In this document: one piece after another, positions 49,802 through 58,800 of the stretch
Position numbering within the stretch: the stretch's first letter is position 1
How the letters are laid out: each line of letters starts with the position of its first letter
DNA from: Piscinibacter sp. HJYY11
Lineage (GTDB): Bacteria > Pseudomonadota > Gammaproteobacteria > Burkholderiales > Burkholderiaceae_C
Assembly (NCBI RefSeq): GCF_016735515.1
Contig: NZ_JAERQZ010000001.1
Span: 310,001-374,000 of the forward strand
Direction: 5' to 3'
DNA length: 64,000 bases
Program-made: the position numbers and the translations under genes
Notes under the pieces: generated by a model
What the model was told of the DNA's origin: nothing
What the model saw: the letters and a program-made list of their open reading frames with translations, nothing else
Databases searched by the model: none

Positions 49802-50595
49802 GTGGCCGGCGTGAGCTTGATCTCGCGCACTTCCAGGAGGCCGAGCTCGGCGCTGCTGGTCGAGATGATGCGTTGGCCGAGGCCTGCGTACTGGTCGGTG
49901 CCTGCCGGCAGCCACTCGGTGGCCCGCGCCAGCTTGAACTTGCCGTCGGGTTGCTCGCGCGTGCCGGGGTAGCAGGTGGGGATCAGCGCCACCGATTCGC
50001 CGCCGTTGGCAAACGTCAGGTGCGCGGGGGCCCAGACCATGTCGCGCAAGTCCTCGGGCTCGTCCACGTTGAGGGCCGCGAGGGCATCGAAGGGCACCCA
50101 GGTGTAGCGACCGTTGAGCACCACCTCGAGCACCGGGCCGAGGCGCGAGTCGGCATCGGCGATCCAGTCGAAGGCTTCGCCGTTGATCGTGCCGGCCGTG
50201 GTGGGCGCAGCCTCGAAGGCTTGTGTGCGCAGCTGCTGCGCCTGCTCGGGCTGGCCTTGCGCATCGTGCGCCAGGGCCTGGATCAGCAGGGCGATCCACT
50301 CCGAAGGCTTGCCGAACACCACCGGCGTGGTCTTGCCGGCAAACACCGCGCCGCGCACCGCTTCGCACTTGATGGCCTCGCGGTAGGTGTTGACCATGGC
50401 GAGCGTGCCGGCGTCGAGCTGGCCGCACACGTCGAGCTGCGCCATCGCGCGCTCCCACTGGCCCAGCACCGCCAGCAGCTGGAACAGGAAGACGCGCAGC
50501 TTGGCGTCGCCCGGCTTGTCGCGCACCTGCTGCTGCAAGGCCTGCAGGGCGGCTTGGGGGTCGCCCGCGGCGACGAGTTCCTGGGCGGTGGCCAT
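49798..50595 (-). CDS. tagJ: T6SS accessory protein TagJ (ImpE)
   Basis: 265 aa. ImpE family: LVAAGDPQAALQALQQQVRDKPGDAKLRVFLFQLLAVLGQWERA at the N-terminus (cited in pieces), then TINGEAFDWIADADSRLGPVLEV and GRYTWVPFDALAAL. TagJ binds TssB and modulates sheath handling by ClpV; its presence is typical of HSI-I-like systems. It lies between the second hcp and tssE. Confidence 0.92.
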   Translation of the reverse strand: MATAQELVAAGDPQAALQALQQQVRDKPGDAKLRVFLFQLLAVLGQWERAMAQLDVCGQLDAGTLAMVNTYREAIKCEAVRGAVFAGKTTPVVFGKPSEWIALLIQALAHDAQGQPEQAQQLRTQAFEAAPTTAGTINGEAFDWIADADSRLGPVLEVVLNGRYTWVPFDALAALNVDEPEDLRDMVWAPAHLTFANGGESVALIPTCYPGTREQPDGKFKLARATEWLPAGTDQYAGLGQRIISTSSAELGLLEVREIKLTPAT

Positions 50596-50622
50596 GTGGG
50601 TGGTCTCGTGTTGGTTGAGGAC

Positions 50623-51138
50623 TCAGTTGTTGAGGATCTCGTCTTCGAAGGTCATCGAAGCGCCGCGACTGCCGGCCGACTTCTGCGGCCGGTACTCGAC
50701 CGAGACCTTGTTGAACTGCAGCGTGACCGTCTCGATGGTGTTGCCGGCAGCGTCGGTGGAGTGGTCCACCGCGCTGATGCGGGCCTTCTGCAGGGTGATG
50801 AGGAAGTAGTCGATCTGCTCCGAGCCCGACTTGCGCATCGTGAGCTTGGCTTCCTTCACCTCGTCGTTGGTGGCCAGCGCCGCCATCAAGGCCGTGGTGG
50901 CGGCATCGATCTGCTTGTAGATCGTGAGGCCCTTGTAGGCGCGGCGGCTGGTGGCCTGCGTCGACCCGAGGGCCGAGGTCGCCGAGACACCCCAGTTCCA
51001 CCCCTTGACGACGATCTCGTCCTCGTGGCCGGGGTTGGCGGCCTCGCCCTTGACCTTGCCGGCGCGCTTGGTCTGGACGCTCAGGAAGATGTCGCTCGAC
51101 CCCGTCGAGGGGGAGCCGAACGCTGCTGGGTTCGCCAT
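50623..51138 (-). CDS. hcp: T6SS tube protein Hcp, second copy
   Basis: 171 aa. Hcp-type beta barrel: SSDIFLSVQTKRAGKVKGEA, EDEIVVKGWNWGVS, TIYKQIDAATTALMAALA and TIETVTLQFNKVSVEYRPQ. It stacks as hexamer rings in the inner tube and can carry small effectors. It differs clearly from the other copy at 51972, suggesting different cargo or a structural specialisation. AGGAGC precedes the ATG. Confidence 0.92.
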   Translation of the reverse strand: MANPAAFGSPSTGSSDIFLSVQTKRAGKVKGEAANPGHEDEIVVKGWNWGVSATSALGSTQATSRRAYKGLTIYKQIDAATTALMAALATNDEVKEAKLTMRKSGSEQIDYFLITLQKARISAVDHSTDAAGNTIETVTLQFNKVSVEYRPQKSAGSRGASMTFEDEILNN

Positions 51139-51170
51139 GGGTTGCTCCTGTGGAACTGGGGCGCTGGGGG

Positions 51171-51797
51171 TTACTTGCAGGAGACGATGCCGATGGCACC
51201 CTTCTTCAGCTCCGGGTAGCGCGTGTTCACGATGGTCGTGAGGATGGTGCCGAGGTGCGGGCCGATCGCGCGCACGAAGCCCACGTTGGGGTCGAACACG
51301 CTGCGGTGCGTGCCGCTGCAGATGATGGTGTGGCCATCACCGGGGCCGTTGATGTCGTGCATGCAGATCGCGCAGTTGCCGAGGTTCTTGGCAGCGTCGA
51401 TCGCCTTGGCGGCGGTGTCGTACACCATCGCGTTGTGCGAGGTGCCGACACCGGCGCGCGACATCAGGTAGGCGAAGTAGTCGTAGTCGCACTTCACGTG
51501 CGCCGGTGCCGAGTCGCGGGCCTCGACCATGCCGAGGATGGCCTGCGCCGCGTCGTCGCGGTCGAGTTGCGCGATGTAGCGCGAGCTCGGGCCTTCCTTC
51601 ATCCACTTGGTCATCATCCAGGCGCTCATCTCGTTGCAGACGCCGGATGCGTGGGGCGACTTGGTCGGAATGCCGCCGTGAAGCTTCTCGGCAATCCATT
51701 CGGACTGCTTGAAGGGCAGCCAGTCGGAGGTCAGCCCGCCCTGCTGCAGCGCGTGCAGGAACTGGACGTTGTCCGTTTGGGGAGTCAGCGTGAACAT
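51171..51797 (-). CDS. Candidate T6SS effector: YopT-like (C58) cysteine protease
   Basis: 208 aa without a signal peptide. A possible catalytic triad fits papain-like family C58 proteases such as YopT: Cys54 in SGVCNEMSAWMM, His156 in GDGHTIIC, and Asp169-Pro-Asn in SVFDPNVGF. Spacing (102 and 13 residues) is close to that of YopT-type enzymes. It sits between two different hcp genes and has its own strong GAGGAGA, the usual position for a tube-carried effector. No separate immunity gene is obvious next to it, so the target may be in eukaryotic cells. The call is motif-based inference; papain-like amidase is an alternative. Confidence 0.6.
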   Translation of the reverse strand: MFTLTPQTDNVQFLHALQQGGLTSDWLPFKQSEWIAEKLHGGIPTKSPHASGVCNEMSAWMMTKWMKEGPSSRYIAQLDRDDAAQAILGMVEARDSAPAHVKCDYDYFAYLMSRAGVGTSHNAMVYDTAAKAIDAAKNLGNCAICMHDINGPGDGHTIICSGTHRSVFDPNVGFVRAIGPHLGTILTTIVNTRYPELKKGAIGIVSCK

Positions 51798-51865
51798 GAA
51801 AAATCTCCTCGTGTGTCATCGCGCGAGCGCGATGGAACTCACGCGGGCGCAGATGCGAACGCTGT

Positions 51866-51890
51866 CGCGCGGCCGCTGACCGGCCGCGCG
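51866..51890. other. 10-bp perfect GC hairpin downstream of the first hcp
   Basis: CGCGCGGCCG and CGGCCGCGCG pair around CTGAC, between the first hcp stop and the protease gene start. With no T-run it is more likely an mRNA-stabilising or attenuating structure that keeps hcp mRNA abundant over downstream genes. Confidence 0.6.
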
Positions 51891-51971
51891 GACGCGGCCA
51901 TCAGCTGCAGCGAGCCTGGCAACGATTCGGAACGATTCCGCATCGTGTTGCCGTACCGGGTGGCCGGCGAC

Positions 51972-52451
51972 TCAGGTGATCTCGGTGGTGGCGTTGTTCC
52001 AGCCGAACTTCACCTCGCCACCCAGGCCTCCCTTGTCGTCTTGCGGCTTGTAGGCGAAGTCGATCTGCTTGTAGACGAACGACACGCTCTCGACGATGTC
52101 GCCGCCCGAGCTGCCGGCGGGCTGCACCGACGAGATGAACACTTCCTTGAACTTGATCACGAGGAAGTCCTTCTGGCCTTCGCCGGCCTTGCGCGAGGTG
52201 AGGGTCACTTCCGGGAAGTGCTTGCCCGAGGCGCAGTACTTCGACAGCACCGGCGAGCCCTTGTCGTAGAGGTGGGTGAAGTGGAACGGAGCCGGCGTGG
52301 CCTTGCCCTTGCCCGAGCCGCCGCCCGTGCTGCCGCCTTCGTTGGACACGCCCCAGGTCCACGAGAGGACTTCGATCTCGCCCTTGTGGTCCTTGTGGGT
52401 GGATTCACCGTCAACGCCGGCAAACTTGATGTGGGTGTCAATGGAAGCCAT
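51972..52451 (-). CDS. hcp: T6SS tube protein Hcp, first copy
   Basis: 159 aa. Typical Hcp1-like sequence: MASIDTHIKFAGVDGES, KGEIEVLSWTWGVSNEGG with a Gly-rich loop, PFHFTHLYDKGSPVLSKYCASGKHFPEV and VYKQIDFAYKPQ. A strong AAGGAGA precedes the ATG. It lies downstream of tssC and just upstream of the candidate protease effector; because it resembles the main tube protein of HSI-I systems it is the likely principal Hcp. Confidence 0.94.
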   Translation of the reverse strand: MASIDTHIKFAGVDGESTHKDHKGEIEVLSWTWGVSNEGGSTGGGSGKGKATPAPFHFTHLYDKGSPVLSKYCASGKHFPEVTLTSRKAGEGQKDFLVIKFKEVFISSVQPAGSSGGDIVESVSFVYKQIDFAYKPQDDKGGLGGEVKFGWNNATTEIT

Positions 52452-52502
52452 GAGAATTTCTCCTTGAGTTCAGGTCAGTCTGAGGAAACGATGTGCTGGT
52501 AG

Positions 52503-52540
52503 AGGGACGCAAGAACAGGGGACGCAGTAACAGGGGACGC
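52503..52540. repeat. 15-bp direct repeats between tssC and hcp
   Basis: AGGGACGCAAGAACA, GGGGACGCAGTAACA and a partial GGGGACGC follow each other. They lie in the 142-base gap after tssC and upstream of hcp, so they may be part of an hcp promoter or leader; no function can be assigned. Confidence 0.65.
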
Positions 52541-52593
52541 GGGGAATAAAAGGCGAACGCTGCAGCAATCGCCCTGGGTTGTCGGTCAGTGGA

Positions 52594-54087
52594 TCAGGCC
52601 GCCTTCTGCGAGGGCAGCTTGGAAACCAGGCGCAGCGACACCGTCAGCCCTTCGAGCTGGTAGTGAGGCCGCAGGAAGAACTTGGACGAGTAGTAGCCGG
52701 GGTTGCCCGGGATCTCTTCGACCACCACCTCGGCCGCTGCGAGCGGCTTCTGCGACTTGGTGGTCTCCGACGAGTTGGCCGGGTCGCCGTCGACGTAATT
52801 CATGATCCAGCTGTTGAGCCACTTGGCCATGTCGTCCTTCTCCTTGAAGGAGCCCACCTTGTCGCGCACGATGCACTTCAGGTAGTGCGCGAAACGGCAG
52901 GTGGCAAAGAGGTAGGGCAGGCGTGCCGCCAGGTTGGCGTTGGCCGTGGCATCGGGGTCGTCGTACTCGGCAGGCTTCTGCAGCGACTGGGCGCCGATGA
53001 AGGCAGCGAAGTCGCTGTTCTTGCGGTGCACGAGCGGCATGAAGCCGTTCTTGGCGAGTTCCGCTTCGCGGCGGTCGCTGATGGCGATCTCGGTCGGGCA
53101 CTTCATGTCGACACCGCCGTCGTCGGTCGGGAAGGTGTGCGTCGGCAGGCCTTCGACCGCACCACCCGACTCGATGCCGCGGATGCGCGAGCACCAGCCA
53201 TACATCTTGAACGAGCGGTTGATGTTGACGGCCATCGCGTACGCCGAGTTGGCCCAGGTGTACTTGGTGTGGTCGGCGTTGGCGGTGTCTTCCTCGAAGT
53301 TGAACTCTTCGACGGGGTTGGTCTTGGCGCCGTACGGGATGCGCGCGAGGAAGCGCGGCATCGCGAGGCCGATGTAGCGCGCGTCGTCGCTTTCGCGCAG
53401 CGAGCGCCAGGCGGCGTATTCGGGCGTGGTGAAGATCTTGGTCAGGTCGCGCGGGTTGGCGAGCTCCTGCCACGATTCCATCTGCATGAGGCCGGGGGCG
53501 CCAGCGGCGATGAAGGGGGTGTGCGCCGCGGCCGAGACCTTGGCCATTTCACCGAGCAGCTCCACGTCGGGCGGGCTGTGGTCGAAGTAGTAGTCGCCGA
53601 CCAGGCAGCCGAAGGGCTCGCCGCCGAACTGGCCGAACTCTTCCTCGTAGACCTTCTTGAAGATCGGGCTCTGGTCCCAGGCGGTTCCCTTGTAGCGCTT
53701 GAGCGTCTTGCCGAGCTCGTTCTTGCTGATGTTCATCACGCGGATCTTCAGCATCTCGTCGGTCTCGGTGTTGTTCACCAGGTGATGCAGGCCGCGCCAG
53801 GCGCTCTCGAGCTGCTGGAACTCGGGGTTGTGCAGGATCTGGTTGATCTGCGAGCTGAGCTTCGCGTCGAGCTCGGCGATCATGGCCTCGATGGAGGCGA
53901 CCACGTCGCTGCCGATGACCTTGGTGTTGGCCAGCGCCTGTTGCGCGAGCGTGAGCACCGCGTTCTCGACGGCCGACTTCGCTTCGTCGCTCTTGGGCTT
54001 GAACTCCTTCTTCAGCAGCGATGCGAAATCACCGCCCTGGAATTCGACGCCCTGCAGTGCGGACGATTGACCTTGTGCTTCTGCCAT
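52594..54087 (-). CDS. tssC: T6SS sheath large subunit TssC
   Basis: 497 aa. The sheath subunit is recognised by LESAWRGLHHLVNNTETDEMLKIRVMNISK in parts, GEPFGCLVGDYYFDHSPPDVELL, WRSLRESDDARYIGLAMPRFLAR and the C-terminal LVSKLPSQKAA end. TssB and TssC polymerise around the Hcp tube and contract to fire it. GGAGA precedes the ATG, 31 bases after tssB. Confidence 0.96.
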   Translation of the reverse strand: MAEAQGQSSALQGVEFQGGDFASLLKKEFKPKSDEAKSAVENAVLTLAQQALANTKVIGSDVVASIEAMIAELDAKLSSQINQILHNPEFQQLESAWRGLHHLVNNTETDEMLKIRVMNISKNELGKTLKRYKGTAWDQSPIFKKVYEEEFGQFGGEPFGCLVGDYYFDHSPPDVELLGEMAKVSAAAHTPFIAAGAPGLMQMESWQELANPRDLTKIFTTPEYAAWRSLRESDDARYIGLAMPRFLARIPYGAKTNPVEEFNFEEDTANADHTKYTWANSAYAMAVNINRSFKMYGWCSRIRGIESGGAVEGLPTHTFPTDDGGVDMKCPTEIAISDRREAELAKNGFMPLVHRKNSDFAAFIGAQSLQKPAEYDDPDATANANLAARLPYLFATCRFAHYLKCIVRDKVGSFKEKDDMAKWLNSWIMNYVDGDPANSSETTKSQKPLAAAEVVVEEIPGNPGYYSSKFFLRPHYQLEGLTVSLRLVSKLPSQKAA

Positions 54088-54118
54088 TTCGTTTCTCCGT
54101 GTTCAGTGCGTTGCGGGC

Positions 54119-54631
54119 TTATTCGGCCTTGGGTTCGTCGGTGGTCTTCTTCGCAGAAGCCAGGCTGTTCAGCAGCGCGGGGTCGGAGATGACCTTGGCC
54201 AGCAGCTCCTCGGCGCCGGTCTTGCCGTCCATGTAGGTGATGAGGTTGGAAAGCTGCTGCCGGGCGGTGAGCAGCTGGTTGAGCGAGTCGACCTTCTTCG
54301 CCACGGCGGCGGGCGAGAAGTCGTCCATGCTCTCGAAGGTGATGTCGACCGAGAGGTTGCCTTCGCCGGTCAGCGTGTTGGGCACCTGGAAGGCCACGCG
54401 CGGCTTCATCGACTTCATGCGGCTGTCGAAGTTGTCGACGTCGAAGTCGAGCAGCTTGCGCTCGGCCACCGGCGGCAGCGGCTCGGAGGGCTTGCCAGAC
54501 AGGTCAGACAGCACCCCCATCACGAAGGGCAGCTGCACCTTCTTCTCGGCGCCGTAGAGCTCGACGTCGTATTCGATCTGGACGCGCGGGGCGCGGTTGC
54601 GGGCGATGAATTTCTGACTGCTGGTGGCCAT
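54119..54631 (-). CDS. tssB: T6SS sheath small subunit TssB
   Basis: 170 aa. The family pattern is clear: SSQKFIARNRAPRVQIEYDVELYGAEKKVQLPFVMGVLSDLSG in pieces, then MKPRVAFQVPNTL, FESMDDFSPAAVAKKV and LTARQQLSNLITYMDGK. It pairs with TssC and is the binding partner of TagJ and ClpV. GAGGAG precedes the ATG. Confidence 0.96.
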   Translation of the reverse strand: MATSSQKFIARNRAPRVQIEYDVELYGAEKKVQLPFVMGVLSDLSGKPSEPLPPVAERKLLDFDVDNFDSRMKSMKPRVAFQVPNTLTGEGNLSVDITFESMDDFSPAAVAKKVDSLNQLLTARQQLSNLITYMDGKTGAEELLAKVISDPALLNSLASAKKTTDEPKAE

Positions 54632-54684
54632 GGTGGAACTCCTCTACAGGTTGTTCAGGGAGACGAACGGGATGACTCGAACGC

Positions 54685-55698
54685 TTACTCGTTGTGGGTG
54701 CCGGCGATGTTTTCGATCTGGTCCATGCCGGCAGGCGCCAGATCTCTGATGATTTCCAGGAAGTTCTTGCCCATCAGGCGTTGCGCGCGGCGGATGAGCA
54801 GGGGCGCCGGGTTGGTGGGCTCGTTCTTCTCGAGCCACTCGCAGGCGCGGTCGAGGCTCTTGAGCACGTCTTCGCGGCTGACGAGGGTGCCGGGCGTGCC
54901 GCGCACGGCGGCGGTGCCTGCCGAAGCGGCGGGCCGGCCGTCGTCACTGGTGGATTCGGAGGCGGCACTGCCCTCGGCCTGCTCGGCCGCGGACGACAGG
55001 GCCTGGGCCAGCACGCGCAGCGGGCGCAGCTCGGGGCCCTGGGCGCCGCCGACCTTGTCGATCAGGAGCTTCTCGATGCGGGTGACGTCGGCGTGCAGCT
55101 GCTTGAGGGCGGCAAGCGTGCCGGCCGATTGGCCTTCGGCGGCCTGCAGCGCCTGCAGCATGCCGTCGGTGCTGGGCACGGTCTCGTCGGGCAGCGGCTC
55201 GGTCTTGCCGAAGGCCAGCTCGATCTCGCGCACGGTGACGGCCGGGCGGCCCGGGCCGATGGCGGCGGCGCGCAGGTCGGCCAGGCCGGCGGTGGCGTCG
55301 ACCAGCGGGGCCAGCGCGTTCAGGCGCATGGTGGGGTCGTTGTTGTCGTCGGCGTCGAGCTGGGGGTAGACATGGTCCCAGTGACGCTCGAGCAGGCCGG
55401 CGATCAGGCTGATGCCGCTGGCGTAGGCCGCTGCGCCCTTCAGGCGGGCACTCGCGCGGGCCAGGTGCACGGCGACGCGGATGTCGCGGGTGCGGCGGGC
55501 CAGCTCCAGGGCCTGCTCGCTGATGACGCGCCAGTCGGGGCTCTCGGCAGCGATCACCGTGTCTCCGAACTGCTGCTCGGGCTTGCCGCGGGCGGCTTCC
55601 TCGAGCGCCAGGAAGGCCGGGTCGTATTCCAGGTCCGCACCACAGGGCTTGTCGTCGCCGAGCGAGGCCAGCAGGTCTTCGACGGGGAGGGCGTTCAT
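54685..55698 (-). CDS. tssA: T6SS assembly protein TssA
   Basis: 337 aa. The N-terminal ImpA domain has LLASLGDDKPCGADLEYDPAFLALEEAARGKPEQQFGD and LARRTRDIRVAVHLARA in the expected order. The C-terminal part (about 270-330) with SREDVLKSLDRACEWLEKNEPTNPAPLLIRRAQRLMGKNFLEIIRDLAPAG (in pieces) is the short TssA type. TssA caps and guides tube and sheath growth from the baseplate. First gene of the main operon; its promoter region carries the shared motif. No clear Shine-Dalgarno sequence before the ATG. Confidence 0.93.
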   Translation of the reverse strand: MNALPVEDLLASLGDDKPCGADLEYDPAFLALEEAARGKPEQQFGDTVIAAESPDWRVISEQALELARRTRDIRVAVHLARASARLKGAAAYASGISLIAGLLERHWDHVYPQLDADDNNDPTMRLNALAPLVDATAGLADLRAAAIGPGRPAVTVREIELAFGKTEPLPDETVPSTDGMLQALQAAEGQSAGTLAALKQLHADVTRIEKLLIDKVGGAQGPELRPLRVLAQALSSAAEQAEGSAASESTSDDGRPAASAGTAAVRGTPGTLVSREDVLKSLDRACEWLEKNEPTNPAPLLIRRAQRLMGKNFLEIIRDLAPAGMDQIENIAGTHNE

Positions 55699-55734
55699 GT
55701 GGTGCGGGTTGTGGTTTTGATCACGATGGGCGGA

Positions 55735-55775
55735 CTGTAGGAAGCAGCGCCCCGAGCGGCATCAGCCGAAAGTCA
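55735..55775 (-). promoter_or_regulatory. TGACTTTCGGC box and CTACAG element before tssA
   Basis: On the minus strand TGACTTTCGGC (55775-55765) is followed after exactly 24 bases by CTACAG (55740-55735). Two more partial copies lie further upstream (AGATGACTTCGG and AGATGACGG, within 55779-55811), so several regulator molecules might bind. The proposed start site would leave about 30 bases of leader before tssA. Confidence 0.55.
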
Positions 55776-55828
55776 TCTGCCGCGCATGGCCGAAGTCATC
55801 TCCGTCATCTCTTCGGGGGTTGAAAAGC

Positions 55829-58800
55829 TCAGAACGCCGAGCAGGAGCCGCCGTCGGTGACGTTCAGGCAGCCCGAGAGCTGCGGCTGGTTGCGCACCTT
55901 GCCCCACTCGGAGGCCAGCGGGTCGGCACCGGCACCCGAGCCCAGGCCGCCACCGGCCACCGAGGCGGCGGTGCAGACGAAGGGCTGGTCGAGGTTGCGG
56001 CCATACACGTCGGAGCTGTTCTCGGCGTGGAAGGCATCCATCAGCATGTGGCGCGTCAGCTCCGCCCGACGCAGCGTGAGGATCGACGGGGTGAACGCAA
56101 TGTTGTAGCCGAGCGGCGAGACAAGCGTGCCCTGGCCGATGGTGTAGGTGTTGGTGCCGCTGAGGGTGGCGGAGAGCGTGCCGGCCAGGGCACCGGCAGC
56201 GGTGTCGCCGTTGACGAGGCCGGTGACGCTGTAGCCGAGCGAGGGCAGCGGGGCGCCGATCACGCCGGTGGTGGGGTTGGCGGCCACGGTGACCGTGGGC
56301 TGCGTGGCGCGCATCAGGCTGTTGCCGGTGGTGGGCAGGGCGATGCCGGAGACGCTGCAGGTGGTGGTGTCGCCGAAGACGCAGCCGTAGAGGTTGCTGA
56401 AGCTGCCGGCCGCGGTGGCGTTGACCACTGTCGGGGCCCAGATGCGCCAGAGGCCGCCCGGGGCGCTCAACGCCGCGCCGGTGGCGAAGGTGACGGTGCC
56501 GGTGGGTGCTGCGAGCTCGAGCCGGGGCCCGGAGGTGCCGGTCATCGTGATCGGTTGGTTGACCTGGATGTCGCCGCCCGCCTGCAGCAGGGCGGTGTTG
56601 CCACCGACGCTGCCGGTGATGGACAGGGGCGCAAACGGGGTGGTGGACGTGGCGTCGTAGGCCGCGGTGCTGGCGGCGTCGACCGTCAGGTCGCCTGCGG
56701 TGCGCAGGGTCAGTGCGGCGGGTGGGTCGAAGGCGAAGTTGCCGTTGATCTGGTTGGTGGCCGAGTCGAGTGTCACGGTGGTCGCCGCGCCGCCGCGGAT
56801 CACCAGGTCCTGCGTGGTGATGCTGCCGGTGGCCTGGCCGATGTTGCCGGCGCTCAGCAGGCCGAGGTTGCCGAAGGTGTTGCCCGCCCGCAGCGTGATG
56901 CCGCTCGAGCCGGTGCCTTCGTTCTGCAGGGTCAGCCGTGCGGGCGCCGTGGCCACGGGGAAGGCGTTGGTGTCGACCACGATGGCGCCCGAATGCGCGC
57001 GCGAGCCCACCACGATGCCGCCACCCGCCGAGATGCCGCCCGTGGCCACCAGCTCCGACTGGAGCGTGAAGGTGCCGGCACCGGCGTTGGAGCCGCGCGG
57101 GATGATGGTGATGGGCACCGTGGTCTGCTCGACCAGGTCGCCTGTGGTGCCGCTCACGCCCAGCGGGCGGATGTTGACGGTGCCGGTGACGTTGATCGTG
57201 GGCGGCACGCCAGCCACACCGAGCTCCAGCGACGAGGCGCGCACGTCGGACAGGGCGCCGATCACCAGGTTGACGTTGGCGGGGCTGCCGTCGTCTTCGA
57301 TGACAAGTCCGGTGCTGGCCGACGGGGCCACCTGGATGCCCGGGGCGATCGAGCCGCCGGTCGACTGCCCGACCAGCCTGACCGTGCCGGCGGTGGCGCC
57401 GGCGTTCGCGATCTCCAGGTCGCCGATGCGCAGGCCGACCGCGCCGCTCGGGAAGATGCTGGCATCGTCGCCGCGCCCGGCGAGGGTGAGGGTGCCCGAG
57501 CCGACCACCATGCGCGTGCCGTCGGCTTCGATGCCGGTGAGGGTGGCGGTGAGCGAATCGGTGCGGACGGCGATGCCGCGGATGTCGATGTTGCCGGCGC
57601 CCTGGCCGCCGTTGAGGTCGGCGCCGTTGAGCAGCACCGCGGTGCCATGGCTGGCGCGGCCATCCACCGTGAGGTTGCCGAAGGTGAAGTTGCCATCGAG
57701 GCGCACGCCGGCCGGTGCGCCGGGCGAGGCACCGGCACGGCCGCGCAGCGTGATGTCGCCAGCGCCGCCGGTCTGCACGTTGACCGTGTCGATGCTGCTC
57801 GCGGTGATGCTCACGCCGGCGTTCGACGCATCGCCTTGGGCATAGCCGGTCGCGAGGCTGAGGCCGCCGCTCGCGGTGATGTTGCCGCCGGCCGTGGAGA
57901 GGGTGGAGTTCACGACGGCGATGCTGCCGCTCCCGTTGCCGTCGACGTCGGAATGCAGCACGAGGTTGACCGGGCCGGCGCCGGTGGAGCCGATGGTGCT
58001 GCCGTCGACCAGGATGTTGTTGTTGGCCCGCAGCGTGAGCGTGGTGGGCGCCGTGCCCGCGGTGCGGATGATGCTGGTGCCGGGGGCGACGGTGATGTTG
58101 CCGGCCTGCGTGCCGGCGCCCCCGGCCTCGGTCGAGATGACGACGCTGGTGCCGGCGTTGAGGGCAGCCACCACGTCGCTCGCCTGCACGTTGGCGCCGG
58201 GGCCGGTGGGCTCGAAGCCGCCCGACACGTCTTGCGGCGGGGCGTTGGAGATGCTCACGTTGTAGGGGTCGAGCGTCCAGGCACCGGCGGTACCGCCGGC
58301 GGCGCGGGCGCGGGCGTCGATGCTGGCTTGCTTGAAGGTCACGCCGCCCGCGTTGGCCAGCGCCGTGGTCACGGCCATGCCCGAGGTCTCGATCTGCCCG
58401 CCGTTGCCGCCCTCGGTGCCACCGCGTGCGCGCAGCACGCCATAGGCCTCGGTCACGCCGAAGTCGGCGCGCGGCACGGGCGAGCTCGCATTGCGGTCTT
58501 CGTACATGGCGCGCAGGCGGATCTGGCCGCCGTGGCCGTTGCGCGTGGCGTCGGCCGAGAGCAGCACGTTGTCGTTGACCAGCACGGCGCGGGTGCGGGT
58601 GTCGCCGATCTCGATGCGACCGCCGCCGGTGGCACCGTCGACGATCACTTCAGGCGCGCCGGCCTGCTCCCCGCGCTGCAGCGTGATGTTGTTGCCCAGC
58701 AGCGTGACGTGGCCGCCAGTGGCGGTGGTGCTCGCGGCGGTGATGCTCGCGTCGCTGACGGCGAGCGAGCCGCCGGCGCCGGCATCGATGTGGATGCTGC

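Noticed and set aside
55699..55828. Sigma-54 promoter for the T6SS operon
   Set aside because: I looked for GG-N10-GC type -24/-12 elements (TGGCAC-N5-TTGC) before tssA, tssJ and vgrG and found no acceptable match; the TGACYTT-24-CTA arrangement fits better.
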